A DNA stretch of 59,853 nucleotides from Pseudomonas palmensis (lineage in GTDB: Bacteria > Pseudomonadota > Gammaproteobacteria > Pseudomonadales > Pseudomonadaceae): NCBI RefSeq assembly GCF_017848315.1, contig NZ_JAFKEC010000030.1, positions 1-59,853 on the forward strand, read 5' to 3'. Both the position numbers and the translations under genes were made by a program. The notes beneath the pieces were generated by a model, which made no database searches, was not told the origin of the DNA, and saw only the letters and a list, made by a program, of their open reading frames with translations. Below, piece after piece: positions 15,548 to 24,035 of the stretch (positions within the stretch are counted from its first letter, which is position 1; each line of letters starts with the position of its first letter).

Positions 15548-15913
15548 TTAGATGAGATCGTCACGATTGTTTCCGCTGCTTGGGTCATGCTGAAACCCAG
15601 GCTGACGTTTCGACATGGTGCTCGGTTGCGTTGGGTGGGTAGATTGCCTTTGCTCAAGCAACGGTGTCGTTGGGGGGTGTGTTCCGTCCGTAGCCCTTGC
15701 TCGCTGGGCTCCGCGTTTGGTCGGTGTGCGGATGTATTTACCAACGTATCGGGCGAACTGACTGTAGCTGAGGCTCGTCTTATGTCCACCATGATTCTCG
15801 TATACGACCGTCACCGGCCAACCGGCCTGAATCAGGACTCGGAATTCCTCAAGACGCGCTAGAAATGCTACCCGACCCGCGCCGCTAAGTCCCTCTTTCG
15901 GTGTGTTCTTCAT
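15548..15913 (-). CDS. traK: TraK-like oriT-binding protein
   Basis: 121 aa. The N-terminal half (RVAFLARLEEFRVLIQAGWP, then SYSQFARYVGKYI) has the pattern of RP4 TraK-family proteins, which bend and bind oriT DNA to help relaxosome assembly. The C-terminal half is basic, proline/threonine-rich and probably disordered. ATG 15913 has GGAG six bases upstream. It is divergent from traJ across the presumed oriT, the same arrangement as in IncP plasmids. Confidence 0.7.
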   Translation of the reverse strand: MKNTPKEGLSGAGRVAFLARLEEFRVLIQAGWPVTVVYENHGGHKTSLSYSQFARYVGKYIRTPTKRGAQRARATDGTHPPTTPLLEQRQSTHPTQPSTMSKRQPGFQHDPSSGNNRDDLI

Positions 15914-16198
15914 CGCAAGCTCCGCCTAAGCATGATTACGCAAGTATGCGCATAAAGTTGCATCTATGCCATGCTCAACCTAGCGTACATATGCGTAAGT
16001 ATGCTCAGTGGTATTATTTCAGAGCTGTTCGCAGAGATGCGCAAATGTTTGCGCTTCACTGGACGGCAAGATGTGTGTTTGTAGCTACACGGCTTCGCCG
16101 TTCCTCTACGAACACCGCCACCTTACTCACCTGCGGTTCGACGGCATCTTGCTCTGCGAGGCCATCAATCGCTGCCGCGATCCAGGAAAGGAGGAGCC
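15914..16198. other. oriT-like region between traK and traJ
   Basis: No gene. Features in order: two copies of the motif CGYAAGTATGC (15939-15949 and 15994-16004), near traK and possibly TraK sites; a perfect palindrome GCGCAAA-TG-TTTGCGC (16039-16054); a long inverted repeat GTGTTTGTAG (16075-16084) against CTACGAACAC (16106-16115) with an inner ACGGC-TTC-GCCGT hairpin; and CATCTTGC (16145-16152), one base different from the YATCCTGY nic consensus of IncP-type oriTs. CATCTTGC is also the inverse of GCAAGATG at 16067-16074. Confidence 0.6.
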
Positions 16199-16573
16199 AT
16201 GCCAAAACAAAGCGACACCAAAAAGGAAGGATTGAACCGCGACCGTACGCTTCGGTTTCGCGTGACTGCTGTTGAGGAAGCAGAAATAGAAAGCCGCGCC
16301 CGCAACGCTGGGCTTTCCCTATCTGCTTTACTGCGGGCGGGAGCTCTCCACCATCCGATCCGTTCGGTCGTCGATCTCAAGGCGGTGGCTGATCTAGGCA
16401 GGATCAATGGCGACTTGGGACGGGTCGCTGGCTTGTTGAAGCTCTGGCTTGCGGAGAAAAACGGTCTGGGGGCAAGCGCAGTCGAGGTCGAGCAGATGAT
16501 GATCGAGTTTCGTGAGTTGCAAGCGGCCATTCGAGAAAAAATGAGCGCTGTCGTTTTTCCTCGAAAATCGTAA
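16199..16573 (+). CDS. traJ: TraJ-like relaxosome accessory protein (ribbon-helix-helix)
   Basis: 124 aa, the size of RP4 TraJ. The ribbon-helix-helix region is TLRFRVTAVEEAEIESRARN, followed by AGLSLSALLRAGAL, and the C-terminal region with LGRINGDLGRVAGLLKLWL is typical of TraJ/MobC-type proteins that bind the inverted repeat beside nic and recruit the relaxase. AGGAGG lies just upstream of the start. In RP4 the relaxase gene traI follows traJ; here a restriction-modification gene follows instead. Confidence 0.82.
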   Translation: MPKQSDTKKEGLNRDRTLRFRVTAVEEAEIESRARNAGLSLSALLRAGALHHPIRSVVDLKAVADLGRINGDLGRVAGLLKLWLAEKNGLGASAVEVEQMMIEFRELQAAIREKMSAVVFPRKS

Positions 16574-16593
16574 GGGTTCAGGGCCGAAATCTC

Positions 16594-16609
16594 TGGATTG
16601 TGCAATCCA
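16594..16609. promoter_or_regulatory. Palindrome upstream of the restriction-modification gene
   Basis: TGGATTG-TG-CAATCCA is a perfect 7-bp inverted repeat about 70 bases before the R-M start codon. It may be an operator that keeps the enzyme in check; no C-protein gene is seen in the island. Confidence 0.45.
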
Positions 16610-16676
16610 ATTCAGTACAGGCAGTTGCTAGAATGGCGCTTTTTTATTCTGTCAGCCGCTTTGAAAGGAATTGCAT

Positions 16677-19600
16677 ATGTCGGCCCTTGCCGCGCTTCTG
16701 GATTTTTATCGTTCTACCTCAGTCACCGAGCGCGAGAAGGGCACCTACTTTGAGGAGCTGATCTGCGTCTACCTTCGCAACGAAGCGACCTACCGTGATC
16801 TGTATGATCAGGTGTGGACGTACGCCGATTGGGCCAAAGAGCAGGGCTTGAGCGGTAAGGATGCAGGTATTGATCTGGTAGCGCGCACTCGGGGCACAGG
16901 CGAGTACCACGCCATCCAATGCAAGCTGTACGCCGAAGACTACAAAGTCCAGAAGAAGGACATCGACAGTTTCTTCACCGCTTCGGGTAAAGCTCCTTTC
17001 TCGCACCGAATCATCGTTACGACCACCAACAACTGGAGCGAGCACGCTGAGGATGCTTTGCAGGGCCAACATCTTTCGATCAACAAGATCGATCTGCAAG
17101 CCTTGGAAGACAGCCAGATTGACTGGGCCAAGTACCAGTCCAGCAAAGCGGTTGCGCTCAAATCCAAGAAGCAGCTGCGTGAACACCAGCAGACGGCATT
17201 AAATGCTGTCGCCGCAGGCCTCAAGGATGCTGAGCGCGGCAAGCTGATCATGGCTTGCGGCACTGGCAAAACCTTTACCAGCCTGAAGATTGCTGAGCAT
17301 CTGGCTGGTAAGGGCAAGCGTGTCCTGTTTTTGGTGCCTAGCTTGTCCCTCCTGTCGCAGACCCTCACAGAGTGGACGCAGGAAACTGAAATACCGCTGC
17401 ACAGCTTCGCTGTCTGTTCCGACAGTGACGTAGGCAAGAAGCGCAAGGCCGAGGATGACGCGGTTCAGGTATTCACCCACGAGCTGCGATACCCGGCCAC
17501 AACCAAAGCGGACCGTCTGGCAGCAGAAATGCTCAAGCGTCATGACGCTGAGCACATGAGCGTGGTGTTCTCCACCTATCACTCAATCGATGTGATCAGC
17601 CGTGCCCAGCATGAGCATGGCTTGGCTGACTTTGACCTTGTGATCTGCGACGAAGCTCACCGTACTACAGGCGCGACCTTTGGCGATGACGACGAAAGCA
17701 ACTTCGTGCGTGTCCACGATGGTGCCGACATACGCGCAGCGAAGCGCTTGTATATGACAGCCACGCCACGCATCTACGGCGACGGTGCCAAGGTCAAGGC
17801 AGAGTCAGGTGAGGTCACGCTTTGCTCTATGGATGACGAAGCCCTGTATGGCAAGGAGTTGTTCGTCATCAACTTCTCCGAGGCTGTCCAGCGTGGCCTG
17901 CTCACTGATTACAAGGTGCTGGTACTCACTGTGGAGGAGAGCACCATTAGCCGCCGCCTTCAGGACATGCTGAAGGATGAAAACAACCAGCTCAAAGTAG
18001 ATGACGCAGCGAAAATCGTTGGCTGCTGGAAGGCTTTGGCTAAACAAGGACTGCACGAACAGCTCATCGGTGATGATGAGCCAATGAAACGTGCTGTCGC
18101 GTTCTGCCAGGTCATTTCGCCCAATTACAAGGGCACCAAGCACAAGGTCAGCTCCGTCAACATTGCCGACATGTTCCAGTCGGTCGTGGAGGCGTATCAG
18201 GAATCCGAGGAAATCGATGAGGCTGCACGACTGACCTGCGAGGCCGAGCACGTTGATGGCGGTATGAATGCCAGCCAGAAGGAAGCCAAGCTGAAGTGGC
18301 TTAAGGCTGAGGCTCCGGCCAATACTTGTCGCATTCTTAGCAACGTGCGTTGCTTGTCTGAGGGCGTGGATGTGCCAGCATTGGATGCTGTGCTGTTCCT
18401 CACTCCGCGTAACTCCCAAGTTGATGTGGTTCAGTCCGTTGGCCGTGTGATGCGTAACGCACCGGGCAAGAAGCGTGGCTATGTCGTGTTGCCGGTGGTT
18501 ATCCCGGCTGGGATGGAGCCTCACGAAGCTCTCAACGACAATCAGACCTACAAGGTGGTCTGGCAGGTGCTCCAGGCGTTGCGTTCGCACGACGACAGTT
18601 TCGATGCCATGGTTAACAAGCTCGACCTGATTGGCTCAGACCCGCGTAAGATGGAAGTTATCGCCATCACCGACAAAGCCGAGAAGAAGTCCAAGAAAAC
18701 CACTGGTACTAGCAATGGCAAGGCCGGTAAAGGCCAATACGGCATTGGCGAAAAGCGCGCTAAATACGATGTCGAAGGTCAGATAACTCAACAGGCTGAG
18801 CTGACCTACGAGGTCGGTGAAATTGAGAAGGCCATCTACGCCAAGATCGTCGAGAAGTGTGGCAACCGCCACCACTGGGAAGACTGGGCCAACGACATTG
18901 CTAAGATTGCCCGCACCCATATCGACCGCATTCAGGGCATTCTGGAAAACCCAGAATATACCAACGAGAAAGCTACTTTCGCAGCCTTCGCAGCAGAGCT
19001 GCGTGATGACCTCAACGACAGCATAACTGATGGTGAGATCGTTGAGATGCTTGCCCAGCATCTTGTAACCAAGCCGGTGTTCGATGCGCTGTTCGATGAG
19101 TACAGCTTTGCAAGCCACAACCCCATGTCAAAGGCCATGCAGGGGGTTCTTGACGCGCTCCATGAGCATCACCTTGCCAAAGAAGCTGATACCTTGGAAA
19201 AGTTCTACGCCAGCGTGCGGCAGCGCGCAGCGGGTATCGACAATGCTCAGGGCAAGCAGAAGATCATTGTCGAACTATACGAAAAGTTTTTTGCCAATGC
19301 TTTTCCCAAAATGCGAGACAAATTGGGCATCGTTTACACCCCTGTTCAGGTGGTGGACTTCATCCTGCATAGCGTGAACTATCTGTTGAATAAAGAATTC
19401 GGTCAGACTTTAGGTAGCAAGGGCGTTCACATCATAGATCCCTTCACCGGCACAGGCACATTCATAACGCGCCTCATCCAGTCGGGCTTGATCACGCCGG
19501 ACGAGCTACCGCATAAATATCGACATGAAATACATGCCAATGAACTCGTACTACTTGCATACTACATCGCTGCGATCAACATCGAAGCTGCTTATCACGG

Positions 19601-21563
19601 CGAAGTGAGTGATGGTTATACCCCGTTTGAAGGTATCTGTTTGACTGACACCTTCCAGATGTATGAAAAGGATGATCTGGTAGATGCCTTGCTGGAGGAC
19701 AACAGTGCACGTCGTAAGCGTCAAAAAGATTTGGATATTCGGGTAATAGTAGGGAATCCTCCGTATTCTGTCGGGCAGAAAAGCGAGAATGACAATAACG
19801 ATAACGTTGAATACCCGTCCCTTGATGCCCGTATCCGCTGCACCTACGCGGATCGTTCTAACGCAACTCTGACCAAAGGTTTGTATGACAGCTACATTCG
19901 CGCCATTCGCTGGGCCAGTGATCGTATTGGAAATGCGGGCATAGTTGGTTACGTGACCAATGGGGGATTTTTAGAGAAGTCTGCAATGGATGGTGTGCGC
20001 AAATGTCTGACCGAGGAGTTTTCCTGCATTCATGTTTTTAATTTGCGTGGTGATATACGAAAAAACATGTTGAGCAAAGGGAGGGCCAAAGAGGGTGGCA
20101 ATATTTTCGGTAGTGGGAGTATGGCCGGTATAGCTATTTCTATTCTGATTAAGAATCCAGATGCTGCAGTCCACGGCCAGATCTATTATCACGATATTGG
20201 TGACGACCTCAGTAAAGAAGAAAAGCTCGAGAGGATTGCCAGCTACGTTAGCGTTTCAGGCATAGCTGACTGGCAGCCTATTTCTCCTGATGGACATGGC
20301 GACTGGCTCAAACAACGAGATAACAGCTTTAGTCAGTTCATTGTTTTAGGTGACAAAAGAGGCGAAGGGCCAAAGCTATTCGATAATTACTCGCAAGGCA
20401 TCTTGACCGCTCGGGATGCTTGGGCATACAACGCCAGCGTTTCTAAGTTGGAAAATAACGTCACCCGTATGATCAACTTCTACAACTCGGAGTTGAAACG
20501 CTTTAATGCTGCCCATCCTACTCTGGATAAAAAGGGGCGTGAAGCGATTGTGGATGGATTTATTGATACAAACCCACAGCGAATTAGTTGGACGCACAAT
20601 GTCAAACAGGAATTGGCTAAGGACCGTGCTTTTGAGTTCGAGGCGACGTCCCTGACGCCCTCACTCTACCGCCCGTTCACTAAGCAGTGGATTTATTACA
20701 GCCGAACTCTCAATGAGCGTGTGTACCAAATGCCACGTATCTTTCCTCAGTCCGGAGTTGAAAACGTTGTAATTTGTGTGTCCGGGATTGGAGCGCGTAC
20801 AGGATTTTCTGCATTTGTAGCGAATTTACCTCCCAACTTTGACAGTCTTGAGAAGGGTCAATGTTTCCCCCTCTATATCTACGATGAAGCAGCAAGAGAT
20901 TCAAAAGATGATCTCTTTGTTGAACCTGCGAAAGTTGGTATTCGGCGTCGAGACGGTATTACCGACATAGGATTGGCTCACTTTCAAGCAGCGTATCCTA
21001 GCGAGCAGATCAGCAAGCAAGACTTGTTCTACTATGTCTACGGTATCCTGCATTCCCCGGACTACCGTGAGCGCTATGCCGATAATCTTAGCAAGGAGCT
21101 GCCGCGCATTCCGACAGTTAAGAACGCTGTCGACTTCTGGACCTTCAGTCATGCAGGTCGCTCCTTGGTCGATCTCCACCTTAACTACGAAACCATCGAG
21201 CCTTATCCGTTGCTTATTGATGCCAAGGGGGCGCTGACCAATGCGGATTACCGTGTGGAGAAGATGAAATTAGCCAAAAAGGGTGACAAAACTACGGTCA
21301 TCTATAACCACCGCATTACCCTAAAAGGCATCCCCGAGGCTGCTTGGGATTACTTAGTCAATGGCCGGGCTGCATTAGACTGGGTGATGGAGCGTCAGGC
21401 AGTACGTCCCGACAAGAGTAGTGGCATTGTCAATGACGCGAACGACTGGGCTACCGAAACTATGAGTAACCCCAAGTATCCGCTGGAGTTGTTCCAACGG
21501 GTCGTGACAGTCAGTCTGAAGACTATTAGCATCGTGAACGGTTTACCTACGTTAGATATCTGA
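16677..21563 (+). CDS. Type ISP single-polypeptide restriction-modification enzyme
   Basis: 1628 aa combining all R-M activities, like LlaGI/LlaBIII. Order: an Mrr-like PD-(D/E)xK nuclease (GIDLVA with Asp near residue 67, then IQCKLY near 80); a superfamily 2 helicase/translocase with ACGTGKT (about 191-197), CDEAHRT (about 324) and the arginine motif SVGRVMRN; a coupler; a gamma-class N6-adenine methyltransferase with DPFTGTGTF (about 920) and NPPY (about 1026); and a C-terminal target-recognition region. The family methylates one strand of an asymmetric site and cuts after translocating enzymes collide. ATG 16677 has AAAGGAA upstream. Cytoplasmic phage and plasmid defence; it also guards the island against loss. 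No frame interruption is seen. Confidence 0.92.
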   Translation: MSALAALLDFYRSTSVTEREKGTYFEELICVYLRNEATYRDLYDQVWTYADWAKEQGLSGKDAGIDLVARTRGTGEYHAIQCKLYAEDYKVQKKDIDSFFTASGKAPFSHRIIVTTTNNWSEHAEDALQGQHLSINKIDLQALEDSQIDWAKYQSSKAVALKSKKQLREHQQTALNAVAAGLKDAERGKLIMACGTGKTFTSLKIAEHLAGKGKRVLFLVPSLSLLSQTLTEWTQETEIPLHSFAVCSDSDVGKKRKAEDDAVQVFTHELRYPATTKADRLAAEMLKRHDAEHMSVVFSTYHSIDVISRAQHEHGLADFDLVICDEAHRTTGATFGDDDESNFVRVHDGADIRAAKRLYMTATPRIYGDGAKVKAESGEVTLCSMDDEALYGKELFVINFSEAVQRGLLTDYKVLVLTVEESTISRRLQDMLKDENNQLKVDDAAKIVGCWKALAKQGLHEQLIGDDEPMKRAVAFCQVISPNYKGTKHKVSSVNIADMFQSVVEAYQESEEIDEAARLTCEAEHVDGGMNASQKEAKLKWLKAEAPANTCRILSNVRCLSEGVDVPALDAVLFLTPRNSQVDVVQSVGRVMRNAPGKKRGYVVLPVVIPAGMEPHEALNDNQTYKVVWQVLQALRSHDDSFDAMVNKLDLIGSDPRKMEVIAITDKAEKKSKKTTGTSNGKAGKGQYGIGEKRAKYDVEGQITQQAELTYEVGEIEKAIYAKIVEKCGNRHHWEDWANDIAKIARTHIDRIQGILENPEYTNEKATFAAFAAELRDDLNDSITDGEIVEMLAQHLVTKPVFDALFDEYSFASHNPMSKAMQGVLDALHEHHLAKEADTLEKFYASVRQRAAGIDNAQGKQKIIVELYEKFFANAFPKMRDKLGIVYTPVQVVDFILHSVNYLLNKEFGQTLGSKGVHIIDPFTGTGTFITRLIQSGLITPDELPHKYRHEIHANELVLLAYYIAAINIEAAYHGEVSDGYTPFEGICLTDTFQMYEKDDLVDALLEDNSARRKRQKDLDIRVIVGNPPYSVGQKSENDNNDNVEYPSLDARIRCTYADRSNATLTKGLYDSYIRAIRWASDRIGNAGIVGYVTNGGFLEKSAMDGVRKCLTEEFSCIHVFNLRGDIRKNMLSKGRAKEGGNIFGSGSMAGIAISILIKNPDAAVHGQIYYHDIGDDLSKEEKLERIASYVSVSGIADWQPISPDGHGDWLKQRDNSFSQFIVLGDKRGEGPKLFDNYSQGILTARDAWAYNASVSKLENNVTRMINFYNSELKRFNAAHPTLDKKGREAIVDGFIDTNPQRISWTHNVKQELAKDRAFEFEATSLTPSLYRPFTKQWIYYSRTLNERVYQMPRIFPQSGVENVVICVSGIGARTGFSAFVANLPPNFDSLEKGQCFPLYIYDEAARDSKDDLFVEPAKVGIRRRDGITDIGLAHFQAAYPSEQISKQDLFYYVYGILHSPDYRERYADNLSKELPRIPTVKNAVDFWTFSHAGRSLVDLHLNYETIEPYPLLIDAKGALTNADYRVEKMKLAKKGDKTTVIYNHRITLKGIPEAAWDYLVNGRAALDWVMERQAVRPDKSSGIVNDANDWATETMSNPKYPLELFQRVVTVSLKTISIVNGLPTLDI

Positions 21564-21601
21564 TCAGGATCGGTCGTGATGCTGATACCATGAGGTAAGT
21601 G

Positions 21602-21775
21602 ATGAAAGATCGTAGCCACGATGAAGCAATGGCAGAGCTTTTCCAGGCAGATCCGCCGTACGCGGCGGCGCTAATGGTTGAGGTCGAACGTGATGGGGAC
21701 GCTCATGAGTTGGCGATCCTGGAGCGGCAGCTATCGGCCGCCTTTGCCGCGAGCGGCACTGACCCCGCTTCCTGA
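21602..21775 (+). pseudogene. Antitoxin-like HTH protein, N-terminal fragment
   Basis: 57 codons, MKDRSHDEAMAELFQADPPY onward, resembling the N-terminal half of small HTH antitoxins or addiction-module antidote proteins that begin MKDRSHD.AMAE and are about 95-100 aa. The HTH half is missing; the frame stops at TGA 21773-21775. GAGG lies upstream. It starts 38 bases after the R-M gene. No toxin gene is present. Family assignment is from memory. Confidence 0.5.
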
Positions 21776-21872
21776 CCGGGTTTTGGCTTGGCATGGCATT
21801 TTTTATGGTCTTTTTATTTTTGGCTGCCTATAAATGCTTATTTATTTGGGCTTGGGTGGTCAATTGATAATA
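21776..21872. other. AT-rich right end of the island
   Basis: No gene. Contains GCATGGCATTTTTTATGG at 21791-21808, which resembles the left-arm repeats, followed by a run rich in T and A up to the right attachment repeat. Confidence 0.45.
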
Positions 21873-21886
21873 GAGTGGGAATGATC
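21873..21886. repeat. Right attachment repeat (attR core)
   Basis: GAGTGGGAATGATC, identical to 6077-6090, with the following TCCGGCAT block also conserved in spacing. Beyond it the chromosome continues with the original guaA-downstream terminator and a HxlR gene. Confidence 0.88.
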
Positions 21887-21930
21887 GGGCGTCCGGCATT
21901 CGCCGGAACCCGCTAGCGACCTACAGCCGA

Positions 21931-21955
21931 AAGCCCGCGTAACTGCGGGCTTTTT
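21931..21955 (+). terminator. Terminator copy beyond the island (probable original guaA terminator)
   Basis: AAGCCCGC (21931-21938), loop GTAACT, GCGGGCTT (21945-21952), TTT. Same stem as the copy after guaA at 6135-6156 and at the same distance from its attachment repeat. Confidence 0.8.
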
Positions 21956-21983
21956 GCTACGCGCCTTTTGTCAGGAGAAGTAC

Positions 21984-22337
21984 ATGGTCAACCGCGTGTT
22001 CAACTTTCCCATCGACGCTACCATCGAGGCCATCGGCGGGCGCTGGAAGTGCTCCATCCTGTGCCACCTGATGGAAGGCCCCAAGCGCACAGGCGAGCTG
22101 CTGCGCCTGATGCGCCCCTTGTCGTCGAAGGTGCTCACCGAGCAACTCAAGGAGTTGCAGGGCGATCTGCTGGTCGAGCGCGAAGCCTTCCCTGGCAAGG
22201 TGCCCAAGGTGCTGTATCGGGTGACCGAGCACGGCCGCACCTTGCAGCCGATCATCGATGCGATGTGCCAGTGGGGTGCCCTGCATTCAGGTAATGCGCT
22301 CGCCACCGAGACACCGCCGGCGCCCGCCGAAGGCTGA
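21984..22337 (+). CDS. HxlR-family transcriptional regulator
   Basis: 117 aa winged-HTH protein. IEAIGGRWKCSILCHLMEGP, then RTGELLRLMRPLSSKVLTEQ and LYRVTEHGRTLQPII, matches the HxlR/MarR-like fold; Cys near residue 19 is in the position used by redox or quinone-sensing members. AGGAGAAG precedes ATG 21984. It is convergent with, and two bases from, a quinone reductase gene, a common pairing suggesting that it senses electrophiles and controls that gene, although convergent orientation means the target promoter is about 550 bases away. Confidence 0.87.
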   Translation: MVNRVFNFPIDATIEAIGGRWKCSILCHLMEGPKRTGELLRLMRPLSSKVLTEQLKELQGDLLVEREAFPGKVPKVLYRVTEHGRTLQPIIDAMCQWGALHSGNALATETPPAPAEG

Positions 22338-22339
22338 AC

Positions 22340-22888
22340 TCAGGCTGCCTGGGCAAATTGGCGCAGGTAATCCAGGTAACCTTCGGCGTTGGCCTCCAGC
22401 TCCGCCGGGTCGATGGCGTACTCGGCACCATAGAACACCCACGGGCGTACCGGCAGTGCTTCGATGTAGCGGAGGGTGACTTCCAGCGGGCGCAGCAGTT
22501 CGTCCAGGCTGTAGCTGTAACGCCCGCCGGCCCTGTAATCGTCTTGCCTGATGCCGGCAGAAATCGCCATGCCAACACGTTTGCCCGCCAGCTGGCGCTG
22601 CCCTTCGCCGTGGCCGTAGGCAAAGTCGTGGGTGAGCACTTCGTCCTGCCATTGCTTGAGCAGCGGCGGGGTGCTGAACCAGTAGAACGGGAACTGCCAC
22701 ACGATGCTGTCATGGGCGCGAACCAGTGCCTGCTCGGCTTCCACGTCCAGCGCGCCGCCCTGGGGATACACCTCGTACAGGCGGTGCAGGGTGACGTTCA
22801 TGTCGCTGGCTTCAAGGGCTTTCAACCAGGCCTGGTTGACGACGGATTTTTCCAGGTTGGGGTGGGCGAGAATGATCAGGGTGCGCAT
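22340..22888 (-). CDS. NAD(P)H-dependent flavin quinone oxidoreductase (KefF/MdaB-like)
   Basis: 182 aa flavodoxin-like fold. The FMN phosphate-binding start (TLIILAHPNLEKSVVNQAWL) and the FPFYWFSTPPLLKQWQDEVL motif are typical of the NQO1/KefF family, which reduces quinones by two electrons and so avoids radical formation. The start at 22888 has GGAG upstream; an open frame continues further but has no family similarity there. Paired with the HxlR regulator, and divergent from the LysR regulator to the right. Confidence 0.88.
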   Translation of the reverse strand: MRTLIILAHPNLEKSVVNQAWLKALEASDMNVTLHRLYEVYPQGGALDVEAEQALVRAHDSIVWQFPFYWFSTPPLLKQWQDEVLTHDFAYGHGEGQRQLAGKRVGMAISAGIRQDDYRAGGRYSYSLDELLRPLEVTLRYIEALPVRPWVFYGAEYAIDPAELEANAEGYLDYLRQFAQAA

Positions 22889-23086
22889 GGCTCGGTACTC
22901 CAGTGATTGAGGCGGGCAATCTAGGGCGGGCGCCAGATCCCCACAAGTACGCACCTTTTTGTAACCACCCGGGGCCGCCCACGAGGTTTCACGTTGAACC
23001 ACAGGCGCGGCGGTTTTCACCAAGCCATCGATAAAAAAGATATACACTCGCCCACATCTATAAAAACAACGTACCGGGTAATGCCC

Positions 23087-24001
23087 ATGATGACTCTGCG
23101 TCAGATCCGCCACTTCATTGCCGTGGCCGAGACCGGTTCGATCTCGGCTGCGGCCCAGGCGGTGTACATCTCCCAGTCCACCCTGACCCTGGCCATCCAG
23201 CAGCTGGAACAGGAAATCGGCGTGAGCCTGTTCAATCGCCACGCCAAGGGCATGCACCTGACCCACCAGGGCCATCAGTTCCTGCGCCAGGCGCACCTGA
23301 TCCTGGCCACGGTGGACAACGCCAAGCGCAGCCTGCAGCAGAGCACCGACCAGGTCGCCGGCCAGCTGGTGGTGGGGGTGACCAGCCTGGTGGCGGGTTA
23401 CTACCTGGCCGACCTGCTCACGCGCTTCCAGCGTGCCTACCCCAACGTCGAAATCCGCGTGATGGAAGACGAGCGACCGTACATCGAGCACCTGCTGGTC
23501 AGCGGCGAAATCGATGTGGGCGTGCTGATACTCTCCAACCTCGAAGACCGTCACGCCTTGCAATCGGAGGTGCTGACCCACTCGCCCTACCGGCTGTGGC
23601 TACCGGCCCAGCACCCGTTGCTCGAACACGACAGCATCAACCTGGGCGACGTGGCCCGGGAGTCGCTGATCCAGCTGAACGTCGACGAGATGGACCACAC
23701 CGCCCAGCGCCAGTGGGCGCAGGCCGGGCTGCAGCCGCGCATCACCCTGCGCACGGCCTCCACCGAGGCGGTGCGTAGCCTGGTGGCAGCGGGCCTGGGG
23801 GTGTCGATACAGCCTGACATGACCTACCGCCCGTGGTCGCTGGAAGGCGACATCATCGAGGCCCGCCCGATTGCCGACCTGACCCAGACCCTCGACGTGG
23901 GCCTGGCCTGGCGCCGCGGCACGGCGCGCCCGGCGCTGGTCGACCCGTTTCTGACGGTCGCCCGCGAGCAGCCCCACGGCGGGCGCAAGTCATCCCTTTA
24001 G
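23087..24001 (+). CDS. LysR-family regulator of the amine/aldehyde catabolic locus
   Basis: 304 aa. HTH: MTLRQIRHFIAVAETGSISA, then AAQAVYISQSTLTLAIQQLE; the effector domain follows (LVVGVTSLVAGYYLADLLTR, VGVLILSNL). Three nearby ATGs exist (23081, 23087, 23090); 23087 is chosen because GGGT is seven bases upstream. The aldehyde dehydrogenase starts 34 bases after the stop on the same strand, so regulator and enzyme may be co-transcribed. Likely controls the alcohol dehydrogenase, permease and dehydrogenase genes that follow. Confidence 0.87.
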   Translation: MMTLRQIRHFIAVAETGSISAAAQAVYISQSTLTLAIQQLEQEIGVSLFNRHAKGMHLTHQGHQFLRQAHLILATVDNAKRSLQQSTDQVAGQLVVGVTSLVAGYYLADLLTRFQRAYPNVEIRVMEDERPYIEHLLVSGEIDVGVLILSNLEDRHALQSEVLTHSPYRLWLPAQHPLLEHDSINLGDVARESLIQLNVDEMDHTAQRQWAQAGLQPRITLRTASTEAVRSLVAAGLGVSIQPDMTYRPWSLEGDIIEARPIADLTQTLDVGLAWRRGTARPALVDPFLTVAREQPHGGRKSSL

Positions 24002-24035
24002 CCGCATGGCCACACCACAAGAAGGAACCCTGCAC

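Larger units (their letters stand above)
6077..21886. mobile_element. Integrated mobilisable genomic island at guaA (about 15.8 kb)
   Basis: Bounded by the 14-bp direct repeat. Contents in order: frameshifted integrase, AT-rich metallopeptidase-like gene, zinc/HTH regulator, AlpA-like regulator, primase-like replication protein, three direct repeats, a small membrane protein, trbL (amber-interrupted), trbK-like and trbJ, traK, oriT-like region, traJ, type ISP restriction-modification gene, and an antitoxin-like fragment. Base composition is lower in GC and codon usage differs from both flanks. There is no relaxase gene and no full type IV secretion system, so the element can at best be mobilised by a helper. 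Class and boundaries come from sequence; mobility is inferred and is doubtful in this copy because the integrase is broken. Confidence 0.88.

Noticed and set aside
15901..16275. Open frames of 75-124 codons on the plus strand across the traK-traJ gap
   Set aside because: They cross the palindromes and inverted repeats of the oriT region, have unusual composition and overlap traJ in another frame.
22889..23581. N-terminal extension of the quinone reductase to a 413-residue protein
   Set aside because: The extension is antisense to the LysR gene, has no family similarity, and the reductase has a normal start with GGAG at 22888.
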